From Taxawa tesnikishii (nom. ined.) (taxonomy: Eukaryota > Ascomycota > Dothideomycetes > Dothideales): a stretch of 64,000 bases of DNA. Below the pieces are notes generated by a model that did not search any database, was not told the origin of the DNA, and saw nothing but the letters and a program-made list of their open reading frames with translations. Positions 52,554 through 64,000 of the stretch are shown piece after piece. The DNA lies in the NCBI GenBank assembly GCA_030247885.1, contig JAPDRO010000002.1, forward strand, positions 1 through 64,000, read 5' to 3'. Every line of letters begins with the position of its first letter. The stretch's first letter is position 1. Both the position numbers and the translations under genes were made by a program.

Positions 52554-52961
52554 ATGGACAGACGCGGCGGCGGAGGTGGCAGAGGCAAGGTGCTGCTGCC
52601 ACCCATCAACTGCATCTTCAAGCTCCTCCAGACGCGCGCCAAGATTTCAATATGGTTGTACGAGCAGCTCGGAATCCGGATCGAGGGAACAATTAGGGTA
52701 TGAGAGGAACGATGCCATTCCATAGGACGGACATGTCTGACGTGGTTTCGTGCAGGGATTTGACGAGTTCATGAATCTGGTAATCGACGATGCGGTGGAG
52801 GTGAAGCAGCCCACGAAGGAGCGGCCGGAGGAGTCTAGGAGGGAGCTGGGTAAGCCTGGTTGAGAGAGAGAGGGCGCTGGCGAAACTTTGAGGCTGACCA
52901 CAGATACACAGGGCAAATCCTTCTCAAGGGCGACAATGTCGCGCTGATTCAGAGCTTATGA
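52554..52961 (+). CDS. SME1: Small nuclear ribonucleoprotein E (SmE), 95 aa, three exons
   Basis: Core spliceosomal Sm protein, part of the seven-member ring on U snRNAs. The N-terminus MDRRGGGGGRGKVLLPPIN, then IWLYEQLGIRIEGTIR, GFDEFMNLVIDDAVEV (Sm1) and ILLKGDNVALIQ (Sm2) match the family closely. Introns 52,698-52,755 and 52,850-52,911 have GT-AG ends. The exons total 288 nt in frame, and the length of 95 aa is typical. No frame offset. Confidence 0.95.
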
Positions 52962-54051
52962 TCGCATACACGTGACAAGAACGCGCAAAGGACGAGACGG
53001 GCGAGAGCAAGGACACGGTGTAGATGGCACAAAAGTTGAACATGAGATGGTCACAATCGCGTGGCGCTGGAACCATAGATGAGGAGTGGTGCTAGTGCGA
53101 TACCCGAGCGGTCGAATGGCTTGCTCGGCGTACACGGCGAGGAACCAGACAAGTATGCTCATGGCGATGTCATTGGCAACATGCGTGGCGGCTGTAGCAC
53201 GGACGCAAGATATGGAAGAGGAAACGAAGAAGACAAAGGCTTCATCAAACTGTGAAACATTGACTATTTGCGATCGCATACCTGCCGGTCGCATTTCGAA
53301 GAATCACGGTTCTAGCTATATCACTGGGTTGTCCAAACATCAGGTTAGGAAGACAGGATGTGCGCACAATCGTCTCCTTTCTCCAACCCCAATCCTCTTC
53401 CTTGCTCATGCATCCCCGCCCACTTTCAAACTGTCCCTAAACACCTGTTTGTCAAAATCATTTAGATTTCTGTGAGTATTTTCTCCGATCAAGCGCTCCT
53501 CATCCGAAGCTTGGTATCGTATTGCTATGGAATTGAGTTTGGTATGGAAGACCGAAAACAGTTACGAACAGGACTAGTGATGGACAAGGACACTACAACA
53601 GTAGAGCGGTGGCTGCTGGTTTCAAACGGGGCAAAAGATCAGTTTCACATGGGCGTGACTGAATCTCGGGACCACTCGTCGCGGGAACTGTTGCACGCCA
53701 TCTGTCATCTCGGTCTCAGCAGACGCGGTTGCGCTGATCGTTACGCAAGCTGGGGCTCACATTGCTCGTACGTACTGGATTCTCGTGGCGGGACTTTTAC
53801 TTGCACACGTTATGAATGGTAACGCTCGCTCGGGAGTTTTGGCGGCCCCTCACCCTCACGCTCTTATATGGTCAATGTAGATTTTGGAAGGGACTACTGT
53901 AAACTACCCACCGGAGAGGAAGAAGATATAGCCACTATGTGTGGCCTCTCTGCTGGTCTTCTTCCTTGTCCTGCGGTATGCTAATGAGATTGGGCACGAT
54001 GACGGCATCAAGGCGACGCAATGCCTGTACGAACCCCGTTAGCTAGATTGC
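52962..54051. other. Intergenic region, 1.1 kb
   Basis: Short frames on both strands (for example 53,472-53,822 plus) show no recognisable domain. No gene called. Confidence 0.5.
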
Positions 54052-54568
54052 CTAGTGTATAGACACAGCCAACGGCACGTCTTGACAGTAAAAGGAGAAG
54101 CTTACATTAACGAACGAACTCTCCGGGAGCTCTCCGTTCCACTTATCCTCCACCTTAACCACAATTCCCGCATCATCCAGGGATATACGCACAACACTCT
54201 CTATCACTTTCGCCATCCCGATGTTCTTGATGGTATACTGCATCTCCAACTCCATCTCGATAGGATTACTCGCGCTCATGACCCGGTACCTTAGACATTC
54301 GATTTCGCTGCACGCGCTCAGCAAGCCGTACCATTGCGCTTCGTACTGCTTCCTGCCTTTCGCAATAGTCACGGGATCCTCGAGGACTGCATCGTCGCTC
54401 CATAGCTGTAGTTTCTCCGGGCTGGCGCGCCTTGAAGAGGTCCAAGATAGCGCGAACGATGGTCTTCTGGTGCTCGAACAGATGCACATCTGGTGCCGTG
54501 TTGATGTCTGAAACATGGCTGTTACCGCTCCACACATATTCCACCCTGTTACTCCTTACCCTCAACAT
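54052..54568 (-). CDS. SnoaL/NTF2-like domain protein
   Basis: The start region (from Met 54,568) reads VHLFEHQKTIVRAILDLF. The rest of the fold continues in a neighbouring frame to 54,052: LWSDDAVLEDPVTIAKGRK, SEIECLRYRV, and ISLDDAGIVVKVEDKWNGEL. This pattern (helix, then DDAVFEDP-like strand, then beta-rich C-terminus) is typical of small fungal SnoaL-like/NTF2-like proteins of unknown substrate. The frame change near 54,430 could be an indel. The 5' end overlaps the end of the deaminase by about 20 bases, so the true start is uncertain. Confidence 0.55.
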
Positions 54569-55065
54569 GCCCAGCGGTGGCCACCTTCAAGATCTCCTCT
54601 TCCATCCCCGCAACATGCACGACCTCGACGCCGGCCTCTTCCAAGCGTCTCCTGCCCTCATTCTCCCCAACAAATTTCTCAGGCTCCTTGACGCCAATGT
54701 AGACCTTCCCAATCCCTCCCTTTCCACGATTCTGTGTCCTCAATACCCGCTCCACGCAGGGCAGATTCCCGCTCAGGCGCAGATTGCACGGCTCCATGGT
54801 CGTATACAGCACCGCATCCTCCGGCAGGACTCTACCCAAATCTTCTTCAAGAACATTGTGTTGAGAGGCGAACTTGGAGAAGCAACACTGTTCGGCGTGC
54901 GTATTGCCAGGAAGCTCGAGCGTGTAACCTGTGGAGAGGATGGAGGGGTTGGAAGAGGGGAGACCAGGAGGGCACCGACGCAGAAATTGGTGGGTTTGGG
55001 CGGGGATTTTTTGCTTCGGCCAACGCCAGGCGCATGTAGTGCGAGTGATCTTGCATCGATGCCAT
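54549..55065 (-). CDS. RibD-type cytidine/pyrimidine deaminase domain protein, about 172 aa
   Basis: Zinc deaminase of the CMP/dCMP/RibD fold, possibly in riboflavin synthesis. The start is at 55,065 (MASMQDHSHYMRLALAEA). The zinc site is THAEQCC (His, catalytic Glu), then YTTMEPCNLRLSGNLPC with two Cys at RibD-like spacing. The C-terminus ends at 54,549. Between the start and the HAE motif the frame changes twice, at T6 (55,017-55,022) and at GGGG (54,957-54,960). One added base at each gives a continuous family-like reading. The function in riboflavin synthesis is inferred from Cys spacing only. Confidence 0.75.
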
Positions 55066-55326
55066 CGTGATTGCTTGATATATGAGTGAAACCGCGGCTG
55101 GAGAGGTGGGCTAGGATGATGCCAAAAAGGCCGATCTGATTAGATTCCGGTCAGATCCATCGTCATCGACGCGTCTGCGCGTCTTGTGCATGTTACGCGA
55201 CCGCGCCTTCATCTGCTCTTCACTGCTCGGATCTCTCCCAACCACCAAATCTTCGCCCTGCGACTTCCAACACGTCCCGCGACCGCAAAACTTGCAATCG
55301 TTGAGGATACCAACAGCACCTTCAAG

Positions 55327-56252
55327 ATGCCATCCCGCGTAGAAGACCTCGACATTGACGGACCACCAAGCATCAATCCTTACGAGGTTCTCAGTATCGA
55401 AAAGGACGCGACAACCGATCAGATCAAGTCAGCTTACAGAAAGGCCGCGTTGAAGTGGCACCCAGACAAAGCCAAATCAGAGGACAAGAACACCGCCCAT
55501 ATCAAATTCCAGGAGGTCGCGTTCGCATACGCAATTCTGAGCGACGAGCAGCGACGGAAACGCTACGATACCACCGGTCGGACGGAAGAATCCATTGATC
55601 CGGACGACGACGACTTTGACTGGGCGTCATTCTACCGCGAACAATTCACCGATGTCATCACTCCGGAAGCGATTGCCAAGTTCGCAGCGGAATACAAGGG
55701 CAGCGAGGAGGAGAAGGAGGCGCTGTTGGCGGCATACACGGATGCTGAGGGAGATATGGACGCTGTGTACGAAGAAGTGATGCTCAGCGAGCCCGCTGCG
55801 GACGACGAGCGATTCAGGAAGATCATCGACGAGGCGATCAAGAACGGGCAGGTGGAAGCGTACACGAAGTACACCAAAGAGAGCAAAAGAGCCGCAAAGC
55901 GCGCATCACCAAAGCGGGCAAGGAGGCCAAGGAAGCGGAGGAGTTGGCTAAGGAGCTCGGAGTGCACGACAAGCTAAACAAGAAGGGGAAAGGGAAGAAG
56001 GGAGATGTCGAGGATGAAGGCGCGCTCGCGGCGCTCATTCGGCAGCGTCAGAAGGGCAGGGCGAATGACTTCCTCGCAAACCTGGAAGCAAAGTATGCGC
56101 CCAAGGGTGGGAAGAGAGCGCCGCCGTCCGATGAGCCACCGGAGGAAGCATTTCAGAAGACCGAAGCGAGGAGAACGAAGAAGAGTAAGAAGGAGACGCC
56201 GGCTAGCGACGAATCGGTTGGTGCCAGGCGGTCAAGGCGGGCGAAAGCTTGA
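55327..56252 (+). CDS. DNAJC9-like J-domain protein, about 308 aa
   Basis: Hsp70 co-chaperone of the DNAJC9 type, which in animals also binds histones. The start MPSRVEDLDIDGPPS (55,327) is chosen because the J-domain (NPYEVLSIEKDATTDQIK ... WHPDKAK with HPD) begins shortly after. FYREQFTDVITPEAIAKFAA follows, a feature of this family, and then a Lys-rich tail ending RRSRRAKA. The frame changes once near AAA 55,896-55,898. One added base gives a continuous 308-residue reading with KEAKEAEELAKELGVHD. No introns. Confidence 0.85.
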
Positions 56253-56750
56253 GCGCTGAGTTCGCGAGATTTGGGTTGATAAGATAGCATGGCGTTGGTT
56301 GGTAGGATTCTCGAGGTTATATCACGGTTGGTGTCAAAGGTGTGCTGGGTTGTATCATATAGGTGTGCTGAGTTACAGGGAAATGTGTATGAAAAACCCT
56401 CACATATTCAGGGCCAACCAAATTGAAGATAGTGTGTGTTACTAGAGTTTGATGAGGTGATTGATAGAATGCTAAGTAATTGATCAATGGAGTGGTTAAT
56501 GAAGTGGTCAGCGAATCAGTTAATCGATCGATTAGCACTGAATCCGAGGTTTAGCCGGTTCACCTGTGCTTCTTCTTCGCTCAAGTTGCTTGTTCCTATT
56601 CACTTCTTGTAAACGGATATAGACATGCTGCGGCGTTGTACTCGGACTCAGACCGCGCCGAAAAACAAGGATTCCATCTACCTCCTGAGAATCAGTATCG
56701 CTCCAGGACGTTCGAAGGAAGCGTGCTTTCAGATTCTACCACCGTCCAGG
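56253..56750. other. Intergenic region
   Basis: Between the DnaJ gene and the cyclo-ligase. It contains GTG/ATTGAT-rich low-complexity sequence near 56,440-56,540. No gene recognised. Confidence 0.5.
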
Positions 56751-57626
56751 ATGGCATCAAATCTTGCGGCCAAGTACGAGCAGAAAACTGATATCCCGGA
56801 CAAACGCACTCTCCGAAGAGAGATCAAACAGCGCTTATCTTCCTTGAAGGAAGAGGAAATCTACAAGCAATGTCCGTTCGCCTCTGAACACGTGCGCGAT
56901 GCTCCATCGGCTGCTGACACCGTATGAGCGGCCTCCGCGCGAGATGCACTGTTGTCACTACCAGAGTTCGAGCAAGCGAAGCGGATCAGCATATTCATGT
57001 CCATGCCGGGACGTGAAATCAGCACAGCGGAGATCGTAGACCATGCGCTCGAGTCAGGGAAGCAAGTCTTTGTTCCGTACATCTACAGGTCCGCGACGAA
57101 GGGTGAGTCGGTCATGGATATGCTGCTGTTGCGGTCGATGGAGGACCGAGAGTCTTTGAAGCCGGATAAGTGGGGCATCCCGAGTTTGGATGAACAGAGT
57201 GTGGGAGAACGGGAGAACTGCTTTGGCGGCAAGGGACTGACGGATGGGGCGCCGCCGACTGAAGAAGGGAAGGGTTTGGATGTAGTGGTCATGCCCGGTA
57301 TGGCTTTTGATCGCGATTTCAACAGGTTGGGGCACGGGAAAGCGTACTATGATACCTTTATTGAGCGGTGCTGCATTGATGGAAGGAGGAAGCCGTTTTT
57401 AGGTAAGTTCATTGAGTGAGGGTGTGATTTCAGCCCTTGCTTGAACTCTGGATGCATAGATCCAGGGACGGGTTTGATGACCGATGAAGCTAAAACCGAG
57501 ACAGTCGGGCTCGCGCTAGCTGAGCAGATCCTACCGAAGGGATACCGCTTGCCGACCGAACAGTGGGACTGGCCTGTTGATGCTGTTGTCGTGGGTGATG
57601 GCACAGTCACGAGGGCGCAGAAATAG
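56751..57626 (+). CDS. FAU1: 5-formyltetrahydrofolate cyclo-ligase, 253 aa, three exons
   Basis: Converts 5-formyl-THF to 5,10-methenyl-THF with ATP, in one-carbon metabolism. The start MASNLAAKYEQKTDIPDKRT (56,751) leads into LRREIKQRLSSL. ISIFMSMPGREISTAEIV and GKQVFVPYIY follow. The signature VVMPGMAFDRDFNRLGHGKA then YYDTFI marks the ATP/folate site, and ETVGLALAEQILP and WDWPVDAVVVGDG close the fold. Introns 56,872-56,928 and 57,403-57,459 (57 bp each, GT-AG) remove an in-frame stop and give 762 nt, in frame. No offset. Confidence 0.92.
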
Positions 57627-58660
57627 ACGGATGATGGTGATTGCAGAAGGACGTTGGTAGTATACCAGGCAGCCGGACCGATATGACCTCTTGCTACCAC
57701 ATCAAAGACCAGCGACGCAAGAGCTCGTACAGTGGTAGGGGCCGTGTTGGGGTCGCGGCTCTCCTGTCCTACGAGGAATGAGGACAACGCGAGCCTACGA
57801 GAAACGAGCACAGCGTCGTTATGATTCAGAACAAGCGAAGTAATTGCGCATGTACATATGTCCACCGAGACTACGCCATCTGGAGCGGTGAGGCCAGTGT
57901 GATCACGTCTTTCCATCACGGTCTCATCAATGTAGAGGTGCCCGTGACGCTCTGAACGAGGTACTGCCAAACCAGCAAACCAGCGTTGACTCGCATCGAG
58001 CAAGGCTAGAATGGTATGCATCGAGGCGTGACAGCTATCCGTCGAGTGCTTTGCTACCTGACCCACTATAATCCCTTGTAGTACAAACACGGTTGATTGA
58101 AAGTTGCTCCGCATCGGCCTGTCGGTTCTCTGCTTCTGCGGTTCTGCAGTCCGGTGCCAAGACTCGGAGATCGACTCCATGTCCACCACCTTCGGCTCTC
58201 CAGTTGCAACTCCGAAGGATGCACCGTATCCTGGCTCTGCCATCGTGCCGATGCAGGAATAGGCAAGCCTCCTCCGCACTCCGCTATACGGGCCGATGCC
58301 TGAACAAGCAATTCCCATGATGTAGCAAGGATGCCATGGCCCAAATATAACAATTCCGGTCTCATGTCCATATGCAGATCAAGATCAAAGAGGCACGATA
58401 AAGAGCCTTCGCCTGACTCTTTGCATTGCTTCGCTTGCTAGTCTTGCTGCTAGTCTGTCTTTCTGCAGCGAAGCGGATATAAGGACGAGCCATCTAGCGT
58501 CAATCTTCAAGAGATGAACGCACCGCCCGAGACGACAACTGCTACCACCAGCACAGCACCCAGCGGCGGCACCAGCACTACCCACACGACGAGTTGGTTC
58601 TGGTCCTGGGTTTCCAACAGCTTGTGATCACTCCACGTCTCCACGGCCGCCAACGCAACG
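57627..58660. other. Intergenic region, 1.0 kb
   Basis: A long minus-strand frame (57,347-58,318) crosses it and continues antisense into the cyclo-ligase, but its translation resembles no known protein. No gene is called with confidence. Confidence 0.5.
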
Positions 58661-60548
58661 ATGCGTCTCCGTTCGCTCAAGGAACTCGACAATACCGAGG
58701 GTACTGTGCAGCTGCACTCTTCCGCAGGCGACGCCCAAATTATTCTGCACCCTAGGCCTAACCCCAACGATCCAAACGATCCTTTGCGCTGGCCGCGCTG
58801 GAAGAAGCACGTCGCCTTTACCAGCGTCTGTGCGTTCACCTTCCTCTCCAACTACGGTATCGGTGGTCTGGCTCCGGCTTTCTATGGCTTGAGTATCGAA
58901 TTCGGAAAGACGCAGGGAGAGACGACCGCTCTTCTGCTCTGGCCAATCCTGGTCTTTGGTCTGTTTGTAAGTTTTCAACCTTTCGATACTTCCCGTGTCC
59001 ATTTCGGCTCCGTTTCGTCTTCCCCGCGTACGATGAGTCTGACCGCTTGCGCTTGTGTTGCACGAACAGAACTTCATGTGGGTACCGCTCGCAAACTACT
59101 TCGGCAAACGGCCTGTGTTCTGCTTCGCGTCGCTGCTTCTCTGGGTCAGCTACGTTTGGGGCGCCGAGGCAAAGACCTTCCGCAGCCTGCTGTGGTCCAA
59201 CATCGTGGGTGCGTTCGCGGGCTCCTCGACCGAGGCGCTTGGCGCCGCCATCGTCAACGACCTATACTTCCTACACGAGAGAGGAGCCAAGATGGGAATC
59301 TACATGAACAGCATTTCTGGTGGTAACACCATCGGCCCGCTCATTTGCGGGTTTGTTGTGCAGTCCCTTGGTTGGTGAGTCTATTCCTTCATCTCAAGAG
59401 TTTCTCCAACGGCCTGCATGCGGGATATCAGGACTTTGTTGGGAGTATCGGTCGATTGACATGATCCTACAGGCGCTGGCACAAACGCATGGCGGCCATC
59501 TTCTCAGCTGTCAATTGGCTCGTTGTCGTCTTTGCCTGCCCCGAAACCCAATATTCTCGCGATGCAGCAGACGCGCTTGCCTCGTCGCCATCTAGCGCGT
59601 CCGATCTGGCCTCTGACGAAGAAAGCAACCCGACCGGTATGCTTGAAAAAACAGTCTCAGCAACCGAGAAGCAAGTCGTTACATCCCCGCCCGGAACGTC
59701 ACGCGCTGCCACCCAGGTGCCGCTCAAGCCTTGGGCGCAACAACTGCGGCCATGGTCCGGCGTAGCCAAGAACACCAACCTGCTCGAGCTGTTCGTACGC
59801 CCCTTCCCTCTCATCGCCTACCCGGCCGTCATCTTCGCGTTCCTCGGCTATGCCGTCGCGCTGGCCTGGGTAGTAGCGATCAACATCCTCAACTCGTTCG
59901 TGCTTCAGGCGCCGCCGTACAACTGGAAGCCGTCAATCAACGGCCTAATCAACATTCCCGGTCTGCTCGGAAACTTGTTCGGAGCGTGGGCGGGTGGATG
60001 GTTGGTGGATCGGTACTCGGACTGGCGCAGCCGGAAGAACGGCGGCGTTTTCCAGCCCGAGTCGCGGTTGATGTTGCTGATCATCCCGGGACTGTTGGTG
60101 CCGGCGGGATGCTTGGTTTTCGGGTACGGTGTGCAGGATACGCTGCACTGGATCTCACTCTTCTTCGGCTATGGCATGATCTCTGTGGGATTGACAGCGG
60201 TAAGTGCTCGCGCTCTTTCACTACTCAACCTCCTCTCACCCCCAATTCCATCCGATTCACAACTGACTAGTGACGAACCAGGTACCTTGCATTACCATGA
60301 CTTACGTTTCGGATTGCTATCTCCCTGTGGCTCCGGATGCGTTGCTGCTCGTCAACGGCTTGAAGAACATCGTCGCTTTCGGATTCCTGCAGGGTGTTGT
60401 CCCATGGGTGACGGAGACCGGCTACGTCGACTCTTTTGGAACACAGGCGGGTTTATTCGTGGCTATCATCGCGCTTGGTGCCATTCCCTTGATCTTCTTC
60501 GGACAACGATTGCGCCACATTACCGCTCAGTGGCGCATCATACTTTAG
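58661..60548 (+). CDS. MFS (major facilitator) transporter, 534 aa, four exons
   Basis: Multi-pass plasma-membrane transporter resembling fungal drug:H+ antiporter/HOL1-like members of the MFS. NDPNDPLRWPRWKKH precedes the first membrane helix, as is usual in that group. NSISGGNTIGPLICGF is a typical helix-5 motif. A charged loop (SSPSSASDLASDEESN) separates the two halves. WISLFFGYGMISVGLTA and TYVSDCYLPVAPDALLLVN lie in the C-terminal half. Introns are 58,967-59,069, 59,375-59,472 and 60,200-60,281, and the exons total 1,605 nt in frame. The substrate is unknown. Confidence 0.88.
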
Positions 60549-61554
60549 GGGCGAGGAAGTGGCCAGCAATGTGCAGACTGAGGGCACCGAACTGGAGGCT
60601 TGTATGCAGGCCCTCGCGTTAGCATAATACATAATTATAACCTACACTTCGCCAACGAGTACACGGGAGAGATGAGGCGTCTGAGGTCCCGCTTGCGCTC
60701 CGGCCAGCAAAGTGGATGCTAGTGAAAAGCAATACCATGGACCGGAGGTATGTGCTGCAAGCGCGGGAATTGTGACAGTACTAAATCATGTCTTCGTGAC
60801 TGAGCGACGAAAGTATCTGACATGCTTGGATATGACATCCTCCACACGTAGATCACAGCAAAGAATGCCATTGCGGTGGCCGGTGACATTGATACCATCG
60901 GTACGTAGGAAACATTCCGCCTCGCAATAGTCTCTATACCCCTTCTGATCATACGATGAAAGTATCTCGACACGTCAAAGAGATATGATCCGCTACGGAC
61001 TCCGGTCAGCAAAGTAAGCCCATTTGGAGCCCATGTTCCAGCAATGCTTCCTTCTGTGGCAAGCGCTCACGTAGTAACGGTGACTTGGTATCTCGGGGTA
61101 TGTACCTGACAGGAGTACTACCATACAAACGGATACCAGGATCCCAACAAGCTATAGCCCGCAAAGCAGCCCTCCAAGGATTCTCATTATGCAACTGCTG
61201 CATTGTGTGACGAGTGCTCGCAGTGGTATAGTGTCGTAACCGCACCTCGCTTTGCCTCACGAAAGGACTTGACGGCGGTGAAGGTGAGGATCAGACGTGC
61301 TTCCCTCCTACAAATGAAACCTTTTCAGAGCTGTTGGCTTTGTGAAACTGCTTCACTCGGTAGGCGCTAGCACCTCGTCCAACCCTCACCTCGCTTGACG
61401 AAGACACCTATGGGCAACTAAATCGAGGCCCGGAAGATCTTACAGTCAGTCAAGTGAGCCCCACTTGAACATTTAATCCCGCAAGTCTTCCTAATCTTTC
61501 TTTCCTTCTGTCTTTCAACAACACCACATCTCACCTTTCATCGCCGCAAAAGAG
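60549..61554. other. Intergenic region, 1.0 kb
   Basis: Minus-strand frames at 60,719-61,012 and 61,006-61,260 match nothing recognised. The last 120 bp are C/T-rich and probably belong to the promoter and leader of the next gene. Confidence 0.5.
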
Positions 61555-62009
61555 ATGTTCACATTCACACTTCCTCTGCGGCCCGCCACAAGCACGGGCA
61601 ACAATGCCCAAGGTACGTCCGCTCCCCTCCGCCCTCACCTGCTCTTGGCCCCGCCCCTTCGCCTGTCGATGCAGGCACATCGTCCTCCGCCGGTGTCGCC
61701 GAGACACCAGAATCCGCTGTCCCGTCCGCGGGCCAGCAGGTCGCTGCCGTCACGAGCCTGCATACATCGGCCATGACCGGCTGCAGAGCCGTCTGCGAAC
61801 AGCCGGCCATGGTCGTGGAACTGGTGTTTTGGGACCGCAAGGAGGCGGTCAAATTTGTGGGCAAGATCAATCATGATCATGCAATGGAGGGCAGCACCGC
61901 GCGTGCCTTCATGGTGGATGCTTGCGCCCGCGTGGCAATGCCGGAGGAAGTGCGCATTGCGGTGCGCGACTATTACGACGCGCTGTTCGTGCTGGGAAGG
62001 AGTGGTTGA
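61555..62009 (+). CDS. Small hypothetical protein, 130 aa, two exons
   Basis: Exon 1 starts MFTFTLPLRPATSTGNNAQ (61,555). A 62-bp GT-AG intron (61,613-61,674) joins it in frame to GTSSSAGVAETPESAV, and the protein ends DYYDALFVLGRSG at 62,009 (393 nt). A central MVVELVFWDRKEAVKFVGKI looks like a folded strand-helix unit. No family recognised. The clean splice and open frame support a real gene. Confidence 0.6.
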
Positions 62010-62178
62010 GGGGAGTGAGAAGGGCGGCAACGGCGAAGGACTGCGAGTGAAGGCGGGCCTGCGATCGTCCCTCGCCTTCTCGAGAGATGCATATGGGTTT
62101 GTTGCAAAGCAAAACTCTTTTTACATACCAACGGTGTGAGCTTCTATAGCCGCCGCGAGTGGAAGCTTTACGGGCCAT

Positions 62179-63580
62179 CTACCCTCCTGCTCCGTCGTCC
62201 AAGTAGGCCTGCACGGCATCCCGAATCTGCACCCACCTTCGTTCCAACAGATCCAATTTCGAATGCAATGCGCCCTGATGATTGTGCTTCTTCACCCGCA
62301 GCCTTCTCACTCCCTCGTTGACTTCCTGGAGGTATTGCTGCATGGATGGTTCAAGCCATCTCTTGACCTCTGCATCCTTGTTGCTCGCTAGATCCTCGCC
62401 CGATCCCATGTAGTGTTCCCACTCGTTTGAGGTAAGTAGAACAGACCGTACGGCAACCTGCGTCTTGAAGCAGATGTCGTTGTCCACGGGTATGAGACCG
62501 TAGCCACCGAGGTAACCGACGTCACGGAGCATGTCCTGCTGCGCTTGCGATAGGCGTGGCAGTATGACGTGGTCGAGGCGGATTTCGTCGTCGCTGTTCG
62601 CCTCGGAGGGAAGGACGAAGCCATCTTTGTACGAGAACATGATGCGTCAACAAAGTAAACATGGAAAAGACACAGTGGCATAATGGAACCTACAGTGGAC
62701 AAGTAACTTGTCGTTGGGATGCGCACCATATGCGGCAAGGATCTCCTCGCCGGATTCGTAGTTGCGGTTGGCCGTCAGCTCATACCCTTTGTCTGATTGG
62801 GTCACTTTGCACTATACTTACACTTAGCAAAAGTCTACATCTACGGTGAGAACTACGCACGCCTTTGCCTTCAGGACAGTGGTTCATGTAATCGAGGTAC
62901 GGACAGATAACCATGGCACCCTCCTTCCGCCCTGTGGGTTTCCAGTGGAAGCTCCTCGTGTTTGCAATCATCCAGTGATATAAGCCAGAGGCCTTGAACC
63001 TGTCCGATTGGTGAGGAACGAACTCGTTGTCGCGTTCATACTTGGATTCGATGGAAATCCTCGCTGAACCCAAGTCGGATTCCAGGTCTTTGAACAAGCG
63101 ATCTAAGGGTGCTTTGATCGAGGGCGGGATCACATCCTCGAACAGAGGGTTCAGCTGGTGATCCTCGGAACACAACATGCAGACATCGAAGTCTCCCTGC
63201 TGCGGCCAGACTGACTGACAAATCTCGTACCAATCCGATTCTGAGCCTTTCAGAGCTTCGAGCATCAAGGTTGCAGTCAGGTGTGCTTGTGGCGATTCCT
63301 CTTTGTTGATCGATCTGTGTACAACGTGATTCAATGCATCGGGGTCGGGTTTGATCATGGCCTTTTCGGGCACGAAGATGATTCGCTGGCCTTCCTTGAT
63401 ACTCTTCGTCGCGACCAAGCCAATACCGCGACCAGGTAGTTCAGCTGGCTTCACGTTGTTGACCTCGATGCCCCGCTTAATGGCCCAGTTCGCGAGCATC
63501 CTGTGTTTTTCGGATGGGTAGTCCACCTCAATGCTCAAGGTGTCCTTCGTCTTCTGCCTCTTCCTGGCTTTCGGAGACAT
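62179..63580 (-). CDS. SET-domain lysine methyltransferase (Rkm/SETD type), 427 aa, three exons
   Basis: Probable protein-lysine N-methyltransferase of the SETD6/Rkm class, which methylates ribosomal proteins and other non-histone targets. The start MSPKARKRQKTKDTLSIEV (63,580) is preferred over the upstream in-frame Met because basic, hydrophilic N-termini are usual. The SET domain has GRGIGLVATKSIKEGQRI, the split region, YLDYMNHCPEG (NH of the AdoMet site), then YESGEEILAAYGAHPNDKLL and YGFVLP after splicing. Introns 62,812-62,860 and 62,625-62,693 (GT-AG) give 1,284 nt in frame. A C-terminal helical region follows, as in Rubisco-LSMT-like proteins. Confidence 0.85.
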
Positions 63581-64000
63581 GGTTGTCTGACAGTCGTGAA
63601 GAAAGTGCAGATACGGCCAGCATGCAACACTCGTAATTAGCAAGGCTGCGGTCTAGGAAATATGTAAGCCATCGTCTTCTGAGTATATAGAGTAGATGGA
63701 GCGACACCTACTCAGAATCGAGGGTGGATCAGGCTCGGCTCGCCGACGGAAGCGAGCAGTGGCCGAGGCCGAAGTTCTTCCACTGGCCTGGTTCGAGAAC
63801 ACACACTCTTTCTCTCGCTGCTGTCCTGCCTCTTTTTCATTCCTCAGCTTCTCTGTGCCTCTTGGCTTAGATCAAGTATAGTGTCTGTTCTTTTCAGCTT
63901 AATCTCTGAAACGTGGCTATGGTCACATTCAACGATTATACTTGTCTTTTGAAGTCAGGGCTGGTGACCTCTGGACTTGCTTATGTCGCCGGCCACAATG
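63581..64000. other. Window-end region
   Basis: Upstream of the SET gene to the window edge. No gene recognised. A short plus-strand frame (63,696-63,881) has no known similarity. Confidence 0.5.

Noticed and set aside
57347-58318. Minus-strand frame of 323 codons
   Set aside because: It runs antisense through the last exon of the cyclo-ligase and resembles no protein family, so I did not call it a gene, though its upstream half cannot be excluded.

Overview
The window is one end of a chromosome of a filamentous ascomycete (Pezizomycotina, probably Dothideomycetes; the class is inferred). It opens with 13 CCCTAA telomere repeats. The genes have short GT-AG introns of about 50-100 bp. There are three HET-domain genes, fungal ATG27 and ERG24 types, and a 25-kb block mutated by repeat-induced point mutation (RIP).

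Layout. 1-1,436: telomere, an ACTC tract and a G-poor subtelomere. 1,437-5,870 (-): telomere-linked RecQ-like helicase, GC-normal and not RIP-mutated. 5,871-6,330: junction with short repeats and a telomere-like inverted motif. 6,330-31,556: AT-rich fossil block almost without CA/TG dinucleotides. It resolves into a Fot/pogo transposon (28,902 to about 30,300, -), interrupted by one copy of a giant terminal-inverted-repeat element ('E1', -), itself interrupted by a complete 14.35-kb copy of the same element ('E2', 6,524-20,870, +). A Tc1/mariner fossil (about 30,440-31,556, +) closes the block. The two opposed copies look like one large palindrome, but the breakpoints fit nested insertion at TA sites.

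31,888-46,000 mixes HET-domain incompatibility genes (three) with conserved core genes: ATG27 and ERG24 (divergent pair sharing a 419-bp promoter region) and a C2H2 zinc-finger gene. 46,200-64,000 is ordinary gene-rich DNA: a gene with a poly-glutamate tract, a secreted type-B carboxylesterase, a degraded membrane protein, SmE, a SnoaL-like protein, a RibD-type deaminase, a DNAJC9-like protein, 5-formyl-THF cyclo-ligase, an MFS transporter, a small unknown protein and a SET-domain methyltransferase.

A recurring feature cuts across the window. Several conserved genes, including ERG24, the DnaJ protein, the deaminase, the esterase and the telomere helicase, each lack one base at one or more short homopolymers, while neighbours (ATG27, SmE, FAU1-type, MFS, SET) are intact. 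The simplest reading is under-called homopolymers in the assembly, so 'broken' genes here should not be taken as decayed without checking reads.
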